Origin: Arthrobacter crusticola
Lineage (GTDB): Bacteria; Actinomycetota; Actinomycetes; Actinomycetales; Micrococcaceae
NCBI RefSeq assembly: GCF_004357995.1
Contig: NZ_SMTK01000006.1
Coordinates: forward strand, 186,001 to 250,000
Length of the DNA stretch: 64,000 nt
Direction of reading: 5' to 3'
Both the position numbers and the translations under genes were made by a program. Positions 45,301-55,215 of this stretch are shown here, piece after piece. Position 1 is the stretch's first letter. Each line of letters opens with the position of its first letter. The notes under the pieces were generated by a model. That model saw only the letters and a list, made by a program, of their open reading frames with translations. It was not told where the DNA came from and made no database searches.

Positions 45301-45548
45301 TTCCCACGCCTTTCCTTGAGACTGTTTAGTGCGGGCACACCCTTGGTGCTTCCTCCAGCTTACCCAGTCCGGGGCGACCGGGAGTGCCCGGCTTCGGTAG
45401 GCGGCCCGCCACTGGATGACGCGCCGCCTGCACTCCTCCCCCGGCGCTCTCCAGTCCTCCGCTGTCCGCCTCCCCTGCGCTCCCCGGCTCCATGTGCGCC
45501 TCCCCTGCTCCGCTCGTTGGTGCCAACCGGTCCGGATACGCTGAAGAC

Positions 45549-45779
45549 ATGACAGCTCCGGTCCGCCTGCTCCAGTCCCTCCCCCAGGGAACCCGGGTGG
45601 TTGTCCGGTACCGGATCGGCGGGCAGCTGACCGACGCACTGGGCGATCTGATCGCGCTGGATACTGATTCGTGCACCGTCCGCACCCGGCGCGGCGACAC
45701 CGTCGTGCCACTGACCGACGTGACCGCTGCCAAACCTGTTCCGCCTGCGCCGCCCCGAAGGGCGCCCCGGGCCCTCTGA
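45549..45779 (+). CDS. Small protein like the N-terminal domain of a GNAT acetyltransferase
   Basis: A 76-aa protein with a small beta-barrel-like pattern (GTRVVVRYRIGGQLTDALGDL, then VVPLTDVTAAKPVPP). In related actinobacteria this sequence, as I recall, forms the N terminus of a much longer GNAT-family acetyltransferase next to ferredoxin; here it ends in a Pro/Arg tail with no acetyltransferase domain. ATG 45549 lies 6 nt after TACGCT, a leaderless pattern. It may be a standalone version or a truncation whose remainder was lost from the following degenerate region. Confidence 0.65.
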   Translation: MTAPVRLLQSLPQGTRVVVRYRIGGQLTDALGDLIALDTDSCTVRTRRGDTVVPLTDVTAAKPVPPAPPRRAPRAL

Positions 45780-45969
45780 GCCCCACGGGCCTTCGCTGGA
45801 TCGTGCCCCATTCGCGCCCACCGACCGGCTCCGACCAGTGGGCATATCCGGACATGCCCACCCGCCAGGCTCGGTCAGCGGGCAGAACCTCCCCCCGAGG
45901 GCCTCCCGAGCACTCCTGCCCATCAAACGGCCTCCCGAGCGGACAGAATCACACTCCCAATCCGAACCG

Positions 45970-46041
45970 CTAGCGGGTGGAAGCGGAGGCGAGTGCCTGA
46001 CGGATCAGGGCCAGGAACTGCTCGGGATGATGAACGACCAT
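45970..46041 (-). pseudogene. Possible remnant of an alpha/beta-hydrolase C terminus
   Basis: The minus strand encodes 23 residues, MVVHHPEQFLALIRQALAS and a short end, then TAG. The HHPEQFLALI pattern is like the last helix of alpha/beta-hydrolases, just after the catalytic His region. Upstream the frame closes within about 20 nt and no catalytic domain is present. It is best read as a fragment; chance similarity is possible. Confidence 0.35.
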
Positions 46042-46093
46042 GCAGCTCCTGCAGACTCACCCTGTCCGTGGCCACAGCACATTCCACGATGCA

Positions 46094-46129
46094 CAGGGCA
46101 TCGAGTTTGGGCAGGGCATCGAGTTTGGG
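46094..46129 (+). repeat. Tandem 18-bp duplication
   Basis: CAGGGCATCGAGTTTGGG is present twice head to tail (46094-46111 and 46112-46129), a recent in-place duplication in the gene-poor patch. Confidence 0.9.
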
Positions 46130-46264
46130 AAGACACCGCAGCGACTGGACGCAGATATCGGCCAGGCCGGGGGGTTTCCGGGAACCGGTGTACCGGCCCC
46201 AATGTGGACAACTGCCCATCCCGCCCCGTGCCGGAGGCTCGCTCCCGGACGTCCGGCAAGTTGG

Positions 46265-46305
46265 CATTGGTATTCACCAATGGCACGCCCGCGCTACCGT
46301 ATGAT
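46265..46305 (+). promoter_or_regulatory. Operator-like palindrome and -10 element of the ArsR-type gene
   Basis: CATTGGT-ATTC-ACCAATG is a perfect 7-bp inverted repeat at 46265-46282, covering where a -35 would lie. TATGAT at 46300-46305 is followed by 7 nt and the ATG at 46313, giving a leaderless transcript. Binding of the encoded repressor to the palindrome would block its own promoter. Confidence 0.6.
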
Positions 46306-46312
46306 TTCCCTC

Positions 46313-46807
46313 ATGCACACTGACGAGGATATTCAGGCGCGGGCCCGCGCCCTGAGTTCGCCCCTCCGCCTGCGGATCCTGCGCCTCTGCCTGCACAAGG
46401 CACGGACGAACAAGGAGATCGCGGGCATCCTCAAGGTGAACCCGGCCACCGCGCTGCACCATGTGCGGACGCTCCTGGCCACCGGATTCCTGCGCGCCGA
46501 GGAACCCCGGACGGGCAACCGGGGCGCACGCGAGATCCCGTATCGGGCGACGGGCCTATCCTGGGGAACCCAGCTGCCCAATGCGGCGCCGGTGCTGGTT
46601 GAGACCTTCCTCCAGGAAATTGAGGGACTCGCCCCGTCGGAGATCGATGTCTGGCGGCTCGGAATCCGCCTGAACGCGGAGAACCGTGCGGAGATGATGG
46701 GCCGGCTGCGCGAGATTTTCGAGGAGTACGCGGCCCGCGGAGCCGATCCCGACGGCACGGCGACCTCGATCCTGCTCGCCCACCACCTGGACCGCGCAGC
46801 GGACTAG
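46313..46807 (+). CDS. ArsR/winged-helix transcriptional regulator
   Basis: A 164-aa regulator. The N-terminal winged helix (about 8-85) shows ALSSPLRLRILRLCLHKARTNKEIAGILKVNPATALHHVRTLLATGF, typical of ArsR-like HTH_20 proteins. The C-terminal part is helical with no metal-binding cysteines, so it is probably not a classical metal sensor. ATG 46313 is chosen because of the TATGAT 7 nt upstream; an ATG at 46301 lies inside that hexamer. It ends in a CTAG shared with the stop of the convergent membrane-protein gene. Confidence 0.82.
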   Translation: MHTDEDIQARARALSSPLRLRILRLCLHKARTNKEIAGILKVNPATALHHVRTLLATGFLRAEEPRTGNRGAREIPYRATGLSWGTQLPNAAPVLVETFLQEIEGLAPSEIDVWRLGIRLNAENRAEMMGRLREIFEEYAARGADPDGTATSILLAHHLDRAAD

Positions 46808-47307
46808 CTCCCGGTCGGAGCGCTTCCCCCCGAGCGGTGTCCGCGCAGCGCCGCTCCGCACACCGCAATGCCGGCGATGGTGGCCACCGCCAGTCCGAAC
46901 ATCCAGATGTTTCCCGCCAGGACGGCGGTCGGTTCCGGGCCCGGTCCCTCGATCCCGGTGAGGATCAGGGTTTCGGTACTCAGTGAGACCAGCGCGACGA
47001 CGACATACGCCGTTCCACCGCTGAGCGCTGCGATGAGGATACTTCGGGCCCACAGCCCGCACCAGGTGATGACGCTTCCGGCCAGGACCAGCGCGGCGGC
47101 CGCCCCCACTGGCAGCGCCAGCTCACCGATCCTCAGCACCTGCGCGTGGAGCGCGGTCCCGAGCAGCGCCGCCAAAATTCCCCCCAGCAGCGCGCCGGCC
47201 ACCGCCCGCCAGCGCGCCAACGCCGGGCCGGAGGGTCCGGCGGGGTTAAACGCCGGACGCCGGCCCTTCCGTGGAACGGAAGGGCCGGCGTCGACGTCGT
47301 AAGGCAT
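46804..47307 (-). CDS. Small integral membrane protein (DUF6113-like)
   Basis: A 167-aa protein with four predicted membrane helices (AVAGALLGGILAALLGTAL, ALPVGAAAALVLAGSVITW, SGGTAYVVVALVSL, MFGLAVATIAGIAVC). The function is unknown; similar small proteins lie beside typA in actinobacteria, from memory. The ATG at 47307 is 19 nt after typA, but a 16-bp perfect inverted repeat falls within its first 20 codons, so the real start may be downstream or the hairpin may regulate it. Its stop overlaps the convergent regulator by 4 nt. Confidence 0.65.
   Translation of the reverse strand: MPYDVDAGPSVPRKGRRPAFNPAGPSGPALARWRAVAGALLGGILAALLGTALHAQVLRIGELALPVGAAAALVLAGSVITWCGLWARSILIAALSGGTAYVVVALVSLSTETLILTGIEGPGPEPTAVLAGNIWMFGLAVATIAGIAVCGAALRGHRSGGSAPTGS
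47256..47292 (-). terminator. Perfect hairpin just after typA, inside the next reading frame
   Basis: A 16-bp perfect inverted repeat (47256-47271 with 47277-47292, 5-nt loop) begins 35 nt after the typA stop, the expected place for its terminator. It also overlaps codons of the DUF6113-like frame, so it could act as an attenuator for that gene. Confidence 0.6.
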
Positions 47308-47326
47308 GATCCGGGAAGACCCTTAC

Positions 47327-49243
<1,917 letters not shown>

Positions 49244-49373
49244 GCTTAATGACTCAATTCAGTATCTAAAGCGGGGAAATGTCGGCGGCAGCAATGCGCG
49301 CCCTGCGTCAAGTCTACGGGTTTGACAAAACCAGACCTAATGCGCGGGCACCCGCGGGGGCCCTCCAACGACG

Positions 49374-49418
49374 AACGACGCCGGCGCTGCCCCGCATTCG
49401 GGGAGCACCGGCGTCGTT
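49374..49418 (-). terminator. Terminator of the first peptide ABC operon
   Basis: An 11-bp outer stem AACGACGCCGG/CCGGCGTCGTT (49374-49384 with 49408-49418) continues inward with GCT and CCCCG/CGGGG across a bulge. It lies 36 nt after the ATPase gene stop on the minus strand. Confidence 0.75.
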
Positions 49419-49453
49419 TCGGCCCTTAGCGAAGCGCGGTCAGATCCGCACCG

Positions 49454-51175
49454 TCAGGCGGCTTCCGGAGGAAGCACCAGACCCGCACCCGGGATCGCCG
49501 CGAGCAGCGACTGGGTGTAGGCGGTCTTCGGGCTGTCGAAGACCTCGTCGGTGGAGCCCTGCTCGACGAGCTTGCCCTTCTCCATCACGGCCACGTGGTC
49601 CGCAATCTGCCGCACGACCGCGAGGTCGTGGGTGATGAAGAGGTAGCTCAGGCCCAGCTCGGCCTGAAGATCGGCCAGCAGGTTCAGGATCTGCGCCTGC
49701 ACCAGCACATCGAGCGCCGAGACGGCCTCGTCGCAGATGACGACCTCGGGGTCCAGGGCCAGGGCCCGGGCGATGGCCACGCGCTGGCGCTGCCCGCCCG
49801 AGAGCTCGTTGGGGAAGCGCTGCATCATCGAGGACGGCAGTGCCACCTGGTCGAGGAGCTCACGCACCTTCTTCTCGCGGCTCTTGGCGTTGCCGATCCC
49901 GTGCACCCGGAGGGGTTCCTCGATGGTGCGGTAGATGTTGTACATCGGGTCGAGCGAACCGTAGGGGTCCTGGAAGATCGGCTGCACCCGGCGGCGGAAG
50001 TTGAACAGTTCCTTCCGGCCCAGGGTGGTGATGTCCACCCCGTCGAACCGGATGTTCCCCGCCGTCGCCGTCTCCAGGCCCAGCACCATGCGGGCGACCG
50101 TCGACTTGCCGGAGCCGGACTCCCCCACCACGGCGGTGGTGGTGCCCCGGGCGATCGAGAACGACACATTGTCGACCGCCGTGAAGTCGGTCGACTTGCC
50201 CCAGCTGCCGCGGATCTTGAAGACCTTGGTGAGGTCCTCGACCTCGATCACCTTGTCCTTGGCGTCGGCCCTGGCGGTGTCCGGCGCGAGCAGGTCGTGG
50301 GTTTCCACGCCGAGCTTCTTGGCCGATTCGATGCGCCGCGAGGCGATCGAGGGTGCCGAGGCGACCAGCTTCTGAGTGTACGGATGGCGCGGATTGGTCA
50401 GCAGTTCAAGTGCGGGACCGGCCTCGACGACCTGGCCCTTGTACATGACGATGACCTTGTGCGCGCGCTCGGCGGCGAGACCGAGGTCGTGCGTGATCAG
50501 CAACACCGCAGTGCCCAGTTCATCGGTCATCCGGTCGAGGTGGTCGAGGATCTGGCGCTGCACCGTCACGTCCAGGGCGGAGGTGGGTTCGTCGGCGATC
50601 AGCAGGCGCGGCCTGCATGAGAGCCCGATGGCGATGAGCGCGCGCTGGCGCATGCCGCCCGAGAATTCATGCGGGTACTGGTTGGCGCGCGACTCCGCGT
50701 CGGGAAGGCCGGCCTCGGACAGCACCTTCGCCACATCCTGCGGAGCGTACGGCAGGCCGTTGGCCCGCAGGGTCTCCTTGACCTGGAAACCGATCTTCCA
50801 GACCGGGTTCAGGTTCGACATCGGGTCCTGGGGGACCATGCCGATCGAGGACCCGCGGAGTTCGACGATGCGCTTTTCACTGGCGTTCGTGATGTCCTCG
50901 CCGTCGAAAAGAATCGATCCGCCCGAGACCCTGCCGTTGCCGGGCAGCAGCCCGATCGCGGCGAGGGCCGTGGTCGACTTGCCGGAACCGGACTCTCCCA
51001 CGATGGCCACGGTCTCGCCGGGCATCACGGTCAGGTGCGCGTTGCGCACTGCCGGGACCTCCCCGTTCGCGGTGTTGAACGTGATCGCCAGGTCCCTCAG
51101 TTCGAGCAGGGGCCGCACTTCCGGCGGGGCCGGACGGGTCTCGGTGATGCCGTCGTTTCCAATGATTGAGCTCAT
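49454..51175 (-). CDS. Peptide-type ABC transporter ATPase with two fused nucleotide-binding domains (system 1)
   Basis: A 573-aa DppD-DppF fusion that drives oligopeptide or related uptake. NBD1 has Walker A GESGSGKST (60-68), FSGGMRQRALIA and [15 protein letters not shown]2 (from about residue 320) has GESGSGKST again, [15 protein letters not shown] and VICDEAVSALDV. Between them lies the oligopeptide C-terminal zone (RHPYTQKLVASAP). The start overlaps the upstream permease stop (ATGA). It is last in the operon lipoprotein-DppB-DppC-ATPase. Confidence 0.93.
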   Translation of the reverse strand: MSSIIGNDGITETRPAPPEVRPLLELRDLAITFNTANGEVPAVRNAHLTVMPGETVAIVGESGSGKSTTALAAIGLLPGNGRVSGGSILFDGEDITNASEKRIVELRGSSIGMVPQDPMSNLNPVWKIGFQVKETLRANGLPYAPQDVAKVLSEAGLPDAESRANQYPHEFSGGMRQRALIAIGLSCRPRLLIADEPTSALDVTVQRQILDHLDRMTDELGTAVLLITHDLGLAAERAHKVIVMYKGQVVEAGPALELLTNPRHPYTQKLVASAPSIASRRIESAKKLGVETHDLLAPDTARADAKDKVIEVEDLTKVFKIRGSWGKSTDFTAVDNVSFSIARGTTTAVVGESGSGKSTVARMVLGLETATAGNIRFDGVDITTLGRKELFNFRRRVQPIFQDPYGSLDPMYNIYRTIEEPLRVHGIGNAKSREKKVRELLDQVALPSSMMQRFPNELSGGQRQRVAIARALALDPEVVICDEAVSALDVLVQAQILNLLADLQAELGLSYLFITHDLAVVRQIADHVAVMEKGKLVEQGSTDEVFDSPKTAYTQSLLAAIPGAGLVLPPEAA

Positions 51176-52164
51176 CGCTTTCGCGCCTTCGGATCGAGAG
51201 CGTCCCGCAGGGCATCGCCCAGCATGATGAAGCTCAGAACAGTCAAGGACAGGGCCAGGCCCGGCCAGAAGATGGCACTGGGGTTGGACCGGAGGGATGA
51301 CTTCGCGGAGAAGATGTCATTGCCCCAGGACATGACGTCCGGCGGCAGCCCGATGCCCAGGAAGGACAAGGTGGACTCGGCCACGATGAACGTGCCCAGG
51401 GAGATGGTCGCGATGACGATGACCGGGGCCAGAGCGTTGGGGATGACGTGCTTGACCAGCGCCGACATCGGGGAAACACCCAGGGAGCGGGCGGCCATGA
51501 CGAAGTCCGCGTTGCGGACCTCGATGACGGCGGCGCGGGTAATGCGGGCGATCTGCGGCCACCCGAACGAAACCAGGATCACCACGAGCGTCCAGACGTT
51601 GCGGTTCTGCTGGAAGAAGGGCAGCTGCACGACGACGATGGCGCCGAGGATCAGCGGCAGGGCGAAGAAGATGTCGCCGACGCGGGCCAGGACTGCATCG
51701 ACCCAGCCGCCGAAGAATCCGGCGAGGGCGCCGATCAGGCCGCCGATGACCAGCACGCCGAGGGTGGCGAACAGCCCAACGGTGAGGGAGGACTGGGTGC
51801 CGTGCACGACGCGCGAGAGGATGTCGCAGCCCTGCTGGGTGAAGCCTAGCGGGTGCCCCGGTGCGGGGCCGCCGTCGGAGTTGGCCAGCAGGCAGTTCGA
51901 GTTCGGCGGCTCGTTCGTGAACAGGCCGGGGAACAGCGCCACGACGAGGATGGCCAGAATGAGGACCGCGCTGATGAGGAAGAGCGGCTGCCGGCGCAGG
52001 CTGCGCCAGGCCTCGCGCCACAGGCTCGATGGAGCCCCCTCGGCGGTGGCGCTGTCGGTCGCCCGGACAGGGGTTTCCTCGATATCGGCGACGAAGTGCT
52101 CGATCGGGTAGGCGGAGGTTTTCACCCTTCCCGCCGTCTTCAGGTTGTTCTCAAGCTCAGGCAT
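51172..52164 (-). CDS. Peptide-type ABC transporter permease, DppC-like (system 1)
   Basis: A 330-aa permease. An N-terminal cytoplasmic stretch of about 45 residues precedes the first helix (PLFLISAVLILAILVVALF). The periplasmic loop HPLGFTQQGCDILSRVVHGTQ and the coupling loop DFVMAARSLGVSPMSALVKHVIPNALAP are typical of DppC/OppC. ATG 52164 (with AAGGA upstream) is preferred to a TTG six codons earlier. It overlaps the DppB stop by 8 nt. Confidence 0.92.
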   Translation of the reverse strand: MPELENNLKTAGRVKTSAYPIEHFVADIEETPVRATDSATAEGAPSSLWREAWRSLRRQPLFLISAVLILAILVVALFPGLFTNEPPNSNCLLANSDGGPAPGHPLGFTQQGCDILSRVVHGTQSSLTVGLFATLGVLVIGGLIGALAGFFGGWVDAVLARVGDIFFALPLILGAIVVVQLPFFQQNRNVWTLVVILVSFGWPQIARITRAAVIEVRNADFVMAARSLGVSPMSALVKHVIPNALAPVIVIATISLGTFIVAESTLSFLGIGLPPDVMSWGNDIFSAKSSLRSNPSAIFWPGLALSLTVLSFIMLGDALRDALDPKARKR

Positions 52165-53083
52165 ATCGAATCCTTGGGTCAAGCCACGCGTACAGGAGGT
52201 CCACCAGCAGGTTCGCGAGGCAGAAGATGAGGATCAGGAAGGTGACGATCGAAACGACGGTCGGCCCGTCCCCGTTCAGAACGGCGCGGTACAGCGTGAG
52301 GCCGACACCGTTGACGTTGAAGATTCCTTCGGTGACGATGGCCCCGCCCATGAGGGTGCCGAGGTCGGCGCCCAGGAACGTGACGACGGGGATCATGGAG
52401 TTGCGCAGAATGTGCACGACGACGACGCGCTTGCGGCTGAGCCCCTTGGCGGTGGCGGTGCGGACGTAGTCGGCCTTGACGTTCTCAAGGATGCTGGTGC
52501 GCGTCAGGCGCAGCACGTAGGCGAAGGACACCAGGCCCAGCACGACGGCCGGCAGGATCAGCTCGGAGACGGTGGCGTCGCCGCTGACGGTCGGGTTGGT
52601 CCACCCGAGCTTGACGCCGATCAGGAACTGCATCAGGAAGCCGAGGACGAAGATCGGCACGGCGATGACGACGAGGGAGAGCACCAGGACGGTGGAGTCG
52701 AAGAGCTTGCCCTTGCGCAGGCCCGCGATGAGGCCGAAGACGATGCCGAAGATGGCCTCGAAGACGAGGGCCATGACGGCGAGCTTGGCGGTGGTGGGGA
52801 AGACCTCGGCGATGATGACGGCGATGGGGCGACCCGAGAAGTTGGTGCCCAGATCGAAGGTCAGAACGCCCTTGAGGTAGAGCAGGTACTGGATCCAGAA
52901 CGGCTCGTCCAGGTTGTACTGCTCGCGCAGCGCGGTGACGACGGCGGGGGTACACCCGCGCTCACCACAGATGGCTGCGGTGGCGTCGCCGGGAAGGCTG
53001 AAGACCAGGAAATAGACGAGGAGCGTAGCTCCGAGGAAGACCGGAATCAGCTGCAGGAAGCGCCGGGAAACATACCAGGTCAT
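52157..53083 (-). CDS. Peptide-type ABC transporter permease, DppB-like (system 1)
   Basis: A 308-aa permease of normal length for DppB/OppB. It has the N-terminal RRFLQLIPVFLGATLLVYFLVF helix, a loop with CGERGCTPAVVTAL, and the coupling loop DYVRTATAKGLSRKRVVVVHILRNSMIP. GGAGG lies 9 nt before ATG 53083. The 133-nt gap from the lipoprotein gene contains a strong hairpin, so its expression is probably lower than that of the binding protein. Confidence 0.92.
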   Translation of the reverse strand: MTWYVSRRFLQLIPVFLGATLLVYFLVFSLPGDATAAICGERGCTPAVVTALREQYNLDEPFWIQYLLYLKGVLTFDLGTNFSGRPIAVIIAEVFPTTAKLAVMALVFEAIFGIVFGLIAGLRKGKLFDSTVLVLSLVVIAVPIFVLGFLMQFLIGVKLGWTNPTVSGDATVSELILPAVVLGLVSFAYVLRLTRTSILENVKADYVRTATAKGLSRKRVVVVHILRNSMIPVVTFLGADLGTLMGGAIVTEGIFNVNGVGLTLYRAVLNGDGPTVVSIVTFLILIFCLANLLVDLLYAWLDPRIRYA

Positions 53084-53175
53084 TAGTGCGCACCTCCCGG
53101 CGCGTCAGGCGTTCGGACGGAACGCTCGTGGGGGTTGCTCATGTTAGGGATAAACCTTTTCGTTGGAGCGCGGAA

Positions 53176-53206
53176 AATGGGGGCCTGCCAGAGGCAGGCC
53201 CCCATT
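53176..53206 (-). promoter_or_regulatory. Intercistronic hairpin after lipoprotein gene of system 1
   Basis: A 14-bp perfect stem (53176-53189 with 53193-53206) with a 3-nt loop is followed on the minus strand by TTTT. It lies 11 nt after the lipoprotein stop and before the permeases, and looks like a partial terminator. Confidence 0.75.
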
Positions 53207-53216
53207 CCGTGTCGGA

Positions 53217-54863
53217 TTACTTGCCGGTGATGGCGTGGTACTGGGGTACGCCGTCCCAGCCGAATTCAACATTATCCACGTTGTTGCTCCAGCCGCCCTG
53301 AGCGACCTGGTACCACAGCGGGATGGCGGGAAGGTCCTCGAGGAGGGTCTCCTGCGCCTTGTTCATTGCCTCGTTGCCCTCTTCGACGGACTCCGCGGCA
53401 AGGCCTTCCTTCAGGGCCTTGTCGAACTCGGGGTTGGAGTACACCGAGTCGTTCGAGCCTGCGCCGGTGGCGTAGATCGGTCCGAGGAAGTTGTACAGCG
53501 AGGGGTAGTCGGCCTGCCAGCCCGACCGGATCGCGCCGGTGAGGGTCTGCTCGGTCGCCTCGGTGCGGGCTTCCTTGAAGGTGGCGTACGGCTTGCCGGT
53601 GATCTCGATGCCCAGGGTGTTCTTGACGCTGTTGACCAGTGCCTCAACCCAGGTCTTGTGATCGCCCTTGTCGGCGTTGTAGCCGATGGTCAGGGGCTCG
53701 GAGGCGTCGTAAGGCTCGATCTTCTCCGCCTCGGCCCACAGTTCCTTGGCCTTTTCCGGGTTGTACTCAAGGTTTTCGCTGCCGGGCAGGTCTTCCTTGA
53801 AGCCGGGGAGGACGGGGGCGGTGAAGTCCTTCGCGGGCTCGCGGCCGTTGTTGAAGATTACCTTGGTGATCTCGTCACGGTTGATGGCCATGGACAGGGC
53901 CTGGCGGCGCAGCTTGCCTGCCTCGCCGTCCCAGTTCTTCAGGTAGTACGGCACGGCGATGGTCTGGTTGCCGGCGTAGGGGGACTCGATCGAGCGCTCA
54001 CCAAGGTCATTCTTGAAGTTCTTGATGTCGGACGTCGGGATGGTCTTCAGCACATCGAGGTTGTCCGAGATCAGGTCCTGGTAGGCCGTCGTGTCGTTCT
54101 GGTAGATCTTGAAGGTGATGCCGCCGTTCTTGGGCTCCTGCGGACCTTCGTAATCCTCGTTCGGCACAAGCTCGATCTGCTCGTTGTGCTTCCAGGCACC
54201 TTCGGAGGCGAACTTGTACGGGCCGTTGCCGACCGGGTTCTCGCCGAACTTCTTGGGGTCCTTCAGGGCGTCGGCGGGCAGCGGGTAGAACGCGCTGTAG
54301 CCGAGGCGCTGGGGCCAGTCCGATTCGGGCTGCGACAGGGCGACGGTGAAGGTCTTGTCGTCGACAACCTTCAGGCCGCTCATCTCCGTCACGGTCGAGC
54401 CTTCGGCGCTGGCCTCGGCGTAGCCTTCGATGCTCTCGAAGAAGTAGCTGCTCAGCTGGGCGTTCTTTGCTGCGGCGCCGTAGTTCCACGCGTCAACGAA
54501 GGAGCTGGCCGTGACCGGATCGCCATTGGTAAAGGTCATGCCCTCCTTCAGGGTGATCGTGTAGTTCTGGGCATCCTCGGTCTCGATGGACTCGGCGACC
54601 TCGTTCTGGGTCTTGCCATCGGCGTCGTAGCTGACAAGCCCGGCGAAGATCAGGTCGAGGACTGCTCCGCCGCCGACTTCGTTGGTGCTGGTCGGGATCA
54701 GCGGGTTCTGGGGTTCAGAGCCGTCGACCACGATGACGGCATCGGTGTTGCCGCCGGTAGCTGCTTCGTCGGTGCTTCCGCCGCTGCCGCCGCCGCATGC
54801 GCTCAGCGCGAAGACAGCGACAGCTGCCACGCTGAGAATTCTGGAATTGCGCGTGAAACGCAT
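53217..54863 (-). CDS. Oligopeptide-type solute-binding lipoprotein (system 1)
   Basis: A 548-aa family-5 binding protein. The signal peptide ends FALSAC with the lipidated cysteine at residue 23, then a Gly/Ser linker. The mature part opens VDGSEPQNPLIPTSTNEVGGG and includes YTITLKEGMTFTNGDPVTASSFV and NPVGNGPYKF, all standard for the OppA/DppA family. Its ligand may be oligopeptides; the family also covers nickel and other solutes. AGGAGG lies before ATG 54863. Confidence 0.93.
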   Translation of the reverse strand: MRFTRNSRILSVAAVAVFALSACGGGSGGSTDEAATGGNTDAVIVVDGSEPQNPLIPTSTNEVGGGAVLDLIFAGLVSYDADGKTQNEVAESIETEDAQNYTITLKEGMTFTNGDPVTASSFVDAWNYGAAAKNAQLSSYFFESIEGYAEASAEGSTVTEMSGLKVVDDKTFTVALSQPESDWPQRLGYSAFYPLPADALKDPKKFGENPVGNGPYKFASEGAWKHNEQIELVPNEDYEGPQEPKNGGITFKIYQNDTTAYQDLISDNLDVLKTIPTSDIKNFKNDLGERSIESPYAGNQTIAVPYYLKNWDGEAGKLRRQALSMAINRDEITKVIFNNGREPAKDFTAPVLPGFKEDLPGSENLEYNPEKAKELWAEAEKIEPYDASEPLTIGYNADKGDHKTWVEALVNSVKNTLGIEITGKPYATFKEARTEATEQTLTGAIRSGWQADYPSLYNFLGPIYATGAGSNDSVYSNPEFDKALKEGLAAESVEEGNEAMNKAQETLLEDLPAIPLWYQVAQGGWSNNVDNVEFGWDGVPQYHAITGK

Positions 54864-55215
54864 TCCGCCTCCTAGTTGTTAGGTTTCACCCGGCGCTGTT
54901 ACGGCCGGGGCTGTTGGACTCGAATGGTACGCATGAGCCAACTCACACCGGGAAATCATATGCCCCACCGGTTTGCCCCAAGAAACGCAGGCATGACGGC
55001 AGCGGGTGAAAACATTCAGGGAAGACTCAGGAAACGGGCGGTGAACCGACGCTGCCGCAGGTGAGGAGGACAGCGGCCGGAAAGGTCACGATTTGGTAAC
55101 GTCCGCGCCTCGAACGGCCCGCGGGGGCGTTTTTGGTACAACCCTGTATCCCCCGCCACAGCCCCGGCGGCACTCCGCCGGCAGGCGGCGGAGCACCGAC
55201 GGGCGGCTGGTTTGC
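54864..55215 (-). other. Intergenic region between the two peptide ABC systems
   Basis: About 350 nt. It should contain the promoter of system 1, where a TANNNT (TACCAT on the minus strand, inside GCGTACCATTCG) is the only candidate I found. An 8-bp hairpin (55173-55180 with 55186-55193) lies just after the ATPase of system 2 and may terminate it. No gene is visible. Confidence 0.4.

Larger units (their letters stand above)
45780..46264. other. Gene-poor, degenerate intergenic patch
   Basis: About 485 nt without an intact gene. It contains a 24-bp near-perfect palindrome (45838-45861, arms GTGGGCAT/ATGCCCAC around TCCGGA), a 12-bp direct repeat GGCCTCCCGAGC (45900-45911 and 45929-45940) and a hydrolase-like tail on the minus strand. 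A tandem 18-bp duplication is also present. Reading frames on both strands change character without long coding signals, as expected for decayed DNA. Confidence 0.6.

Noticed and set aside
44974..45861. A 295-codon version of the ferredoxin
   Set aside because: The upstream 187 codons are motif-free and the GTG at 45300 with AAGGAAAGG begins the classic ferredoxin N terminus.
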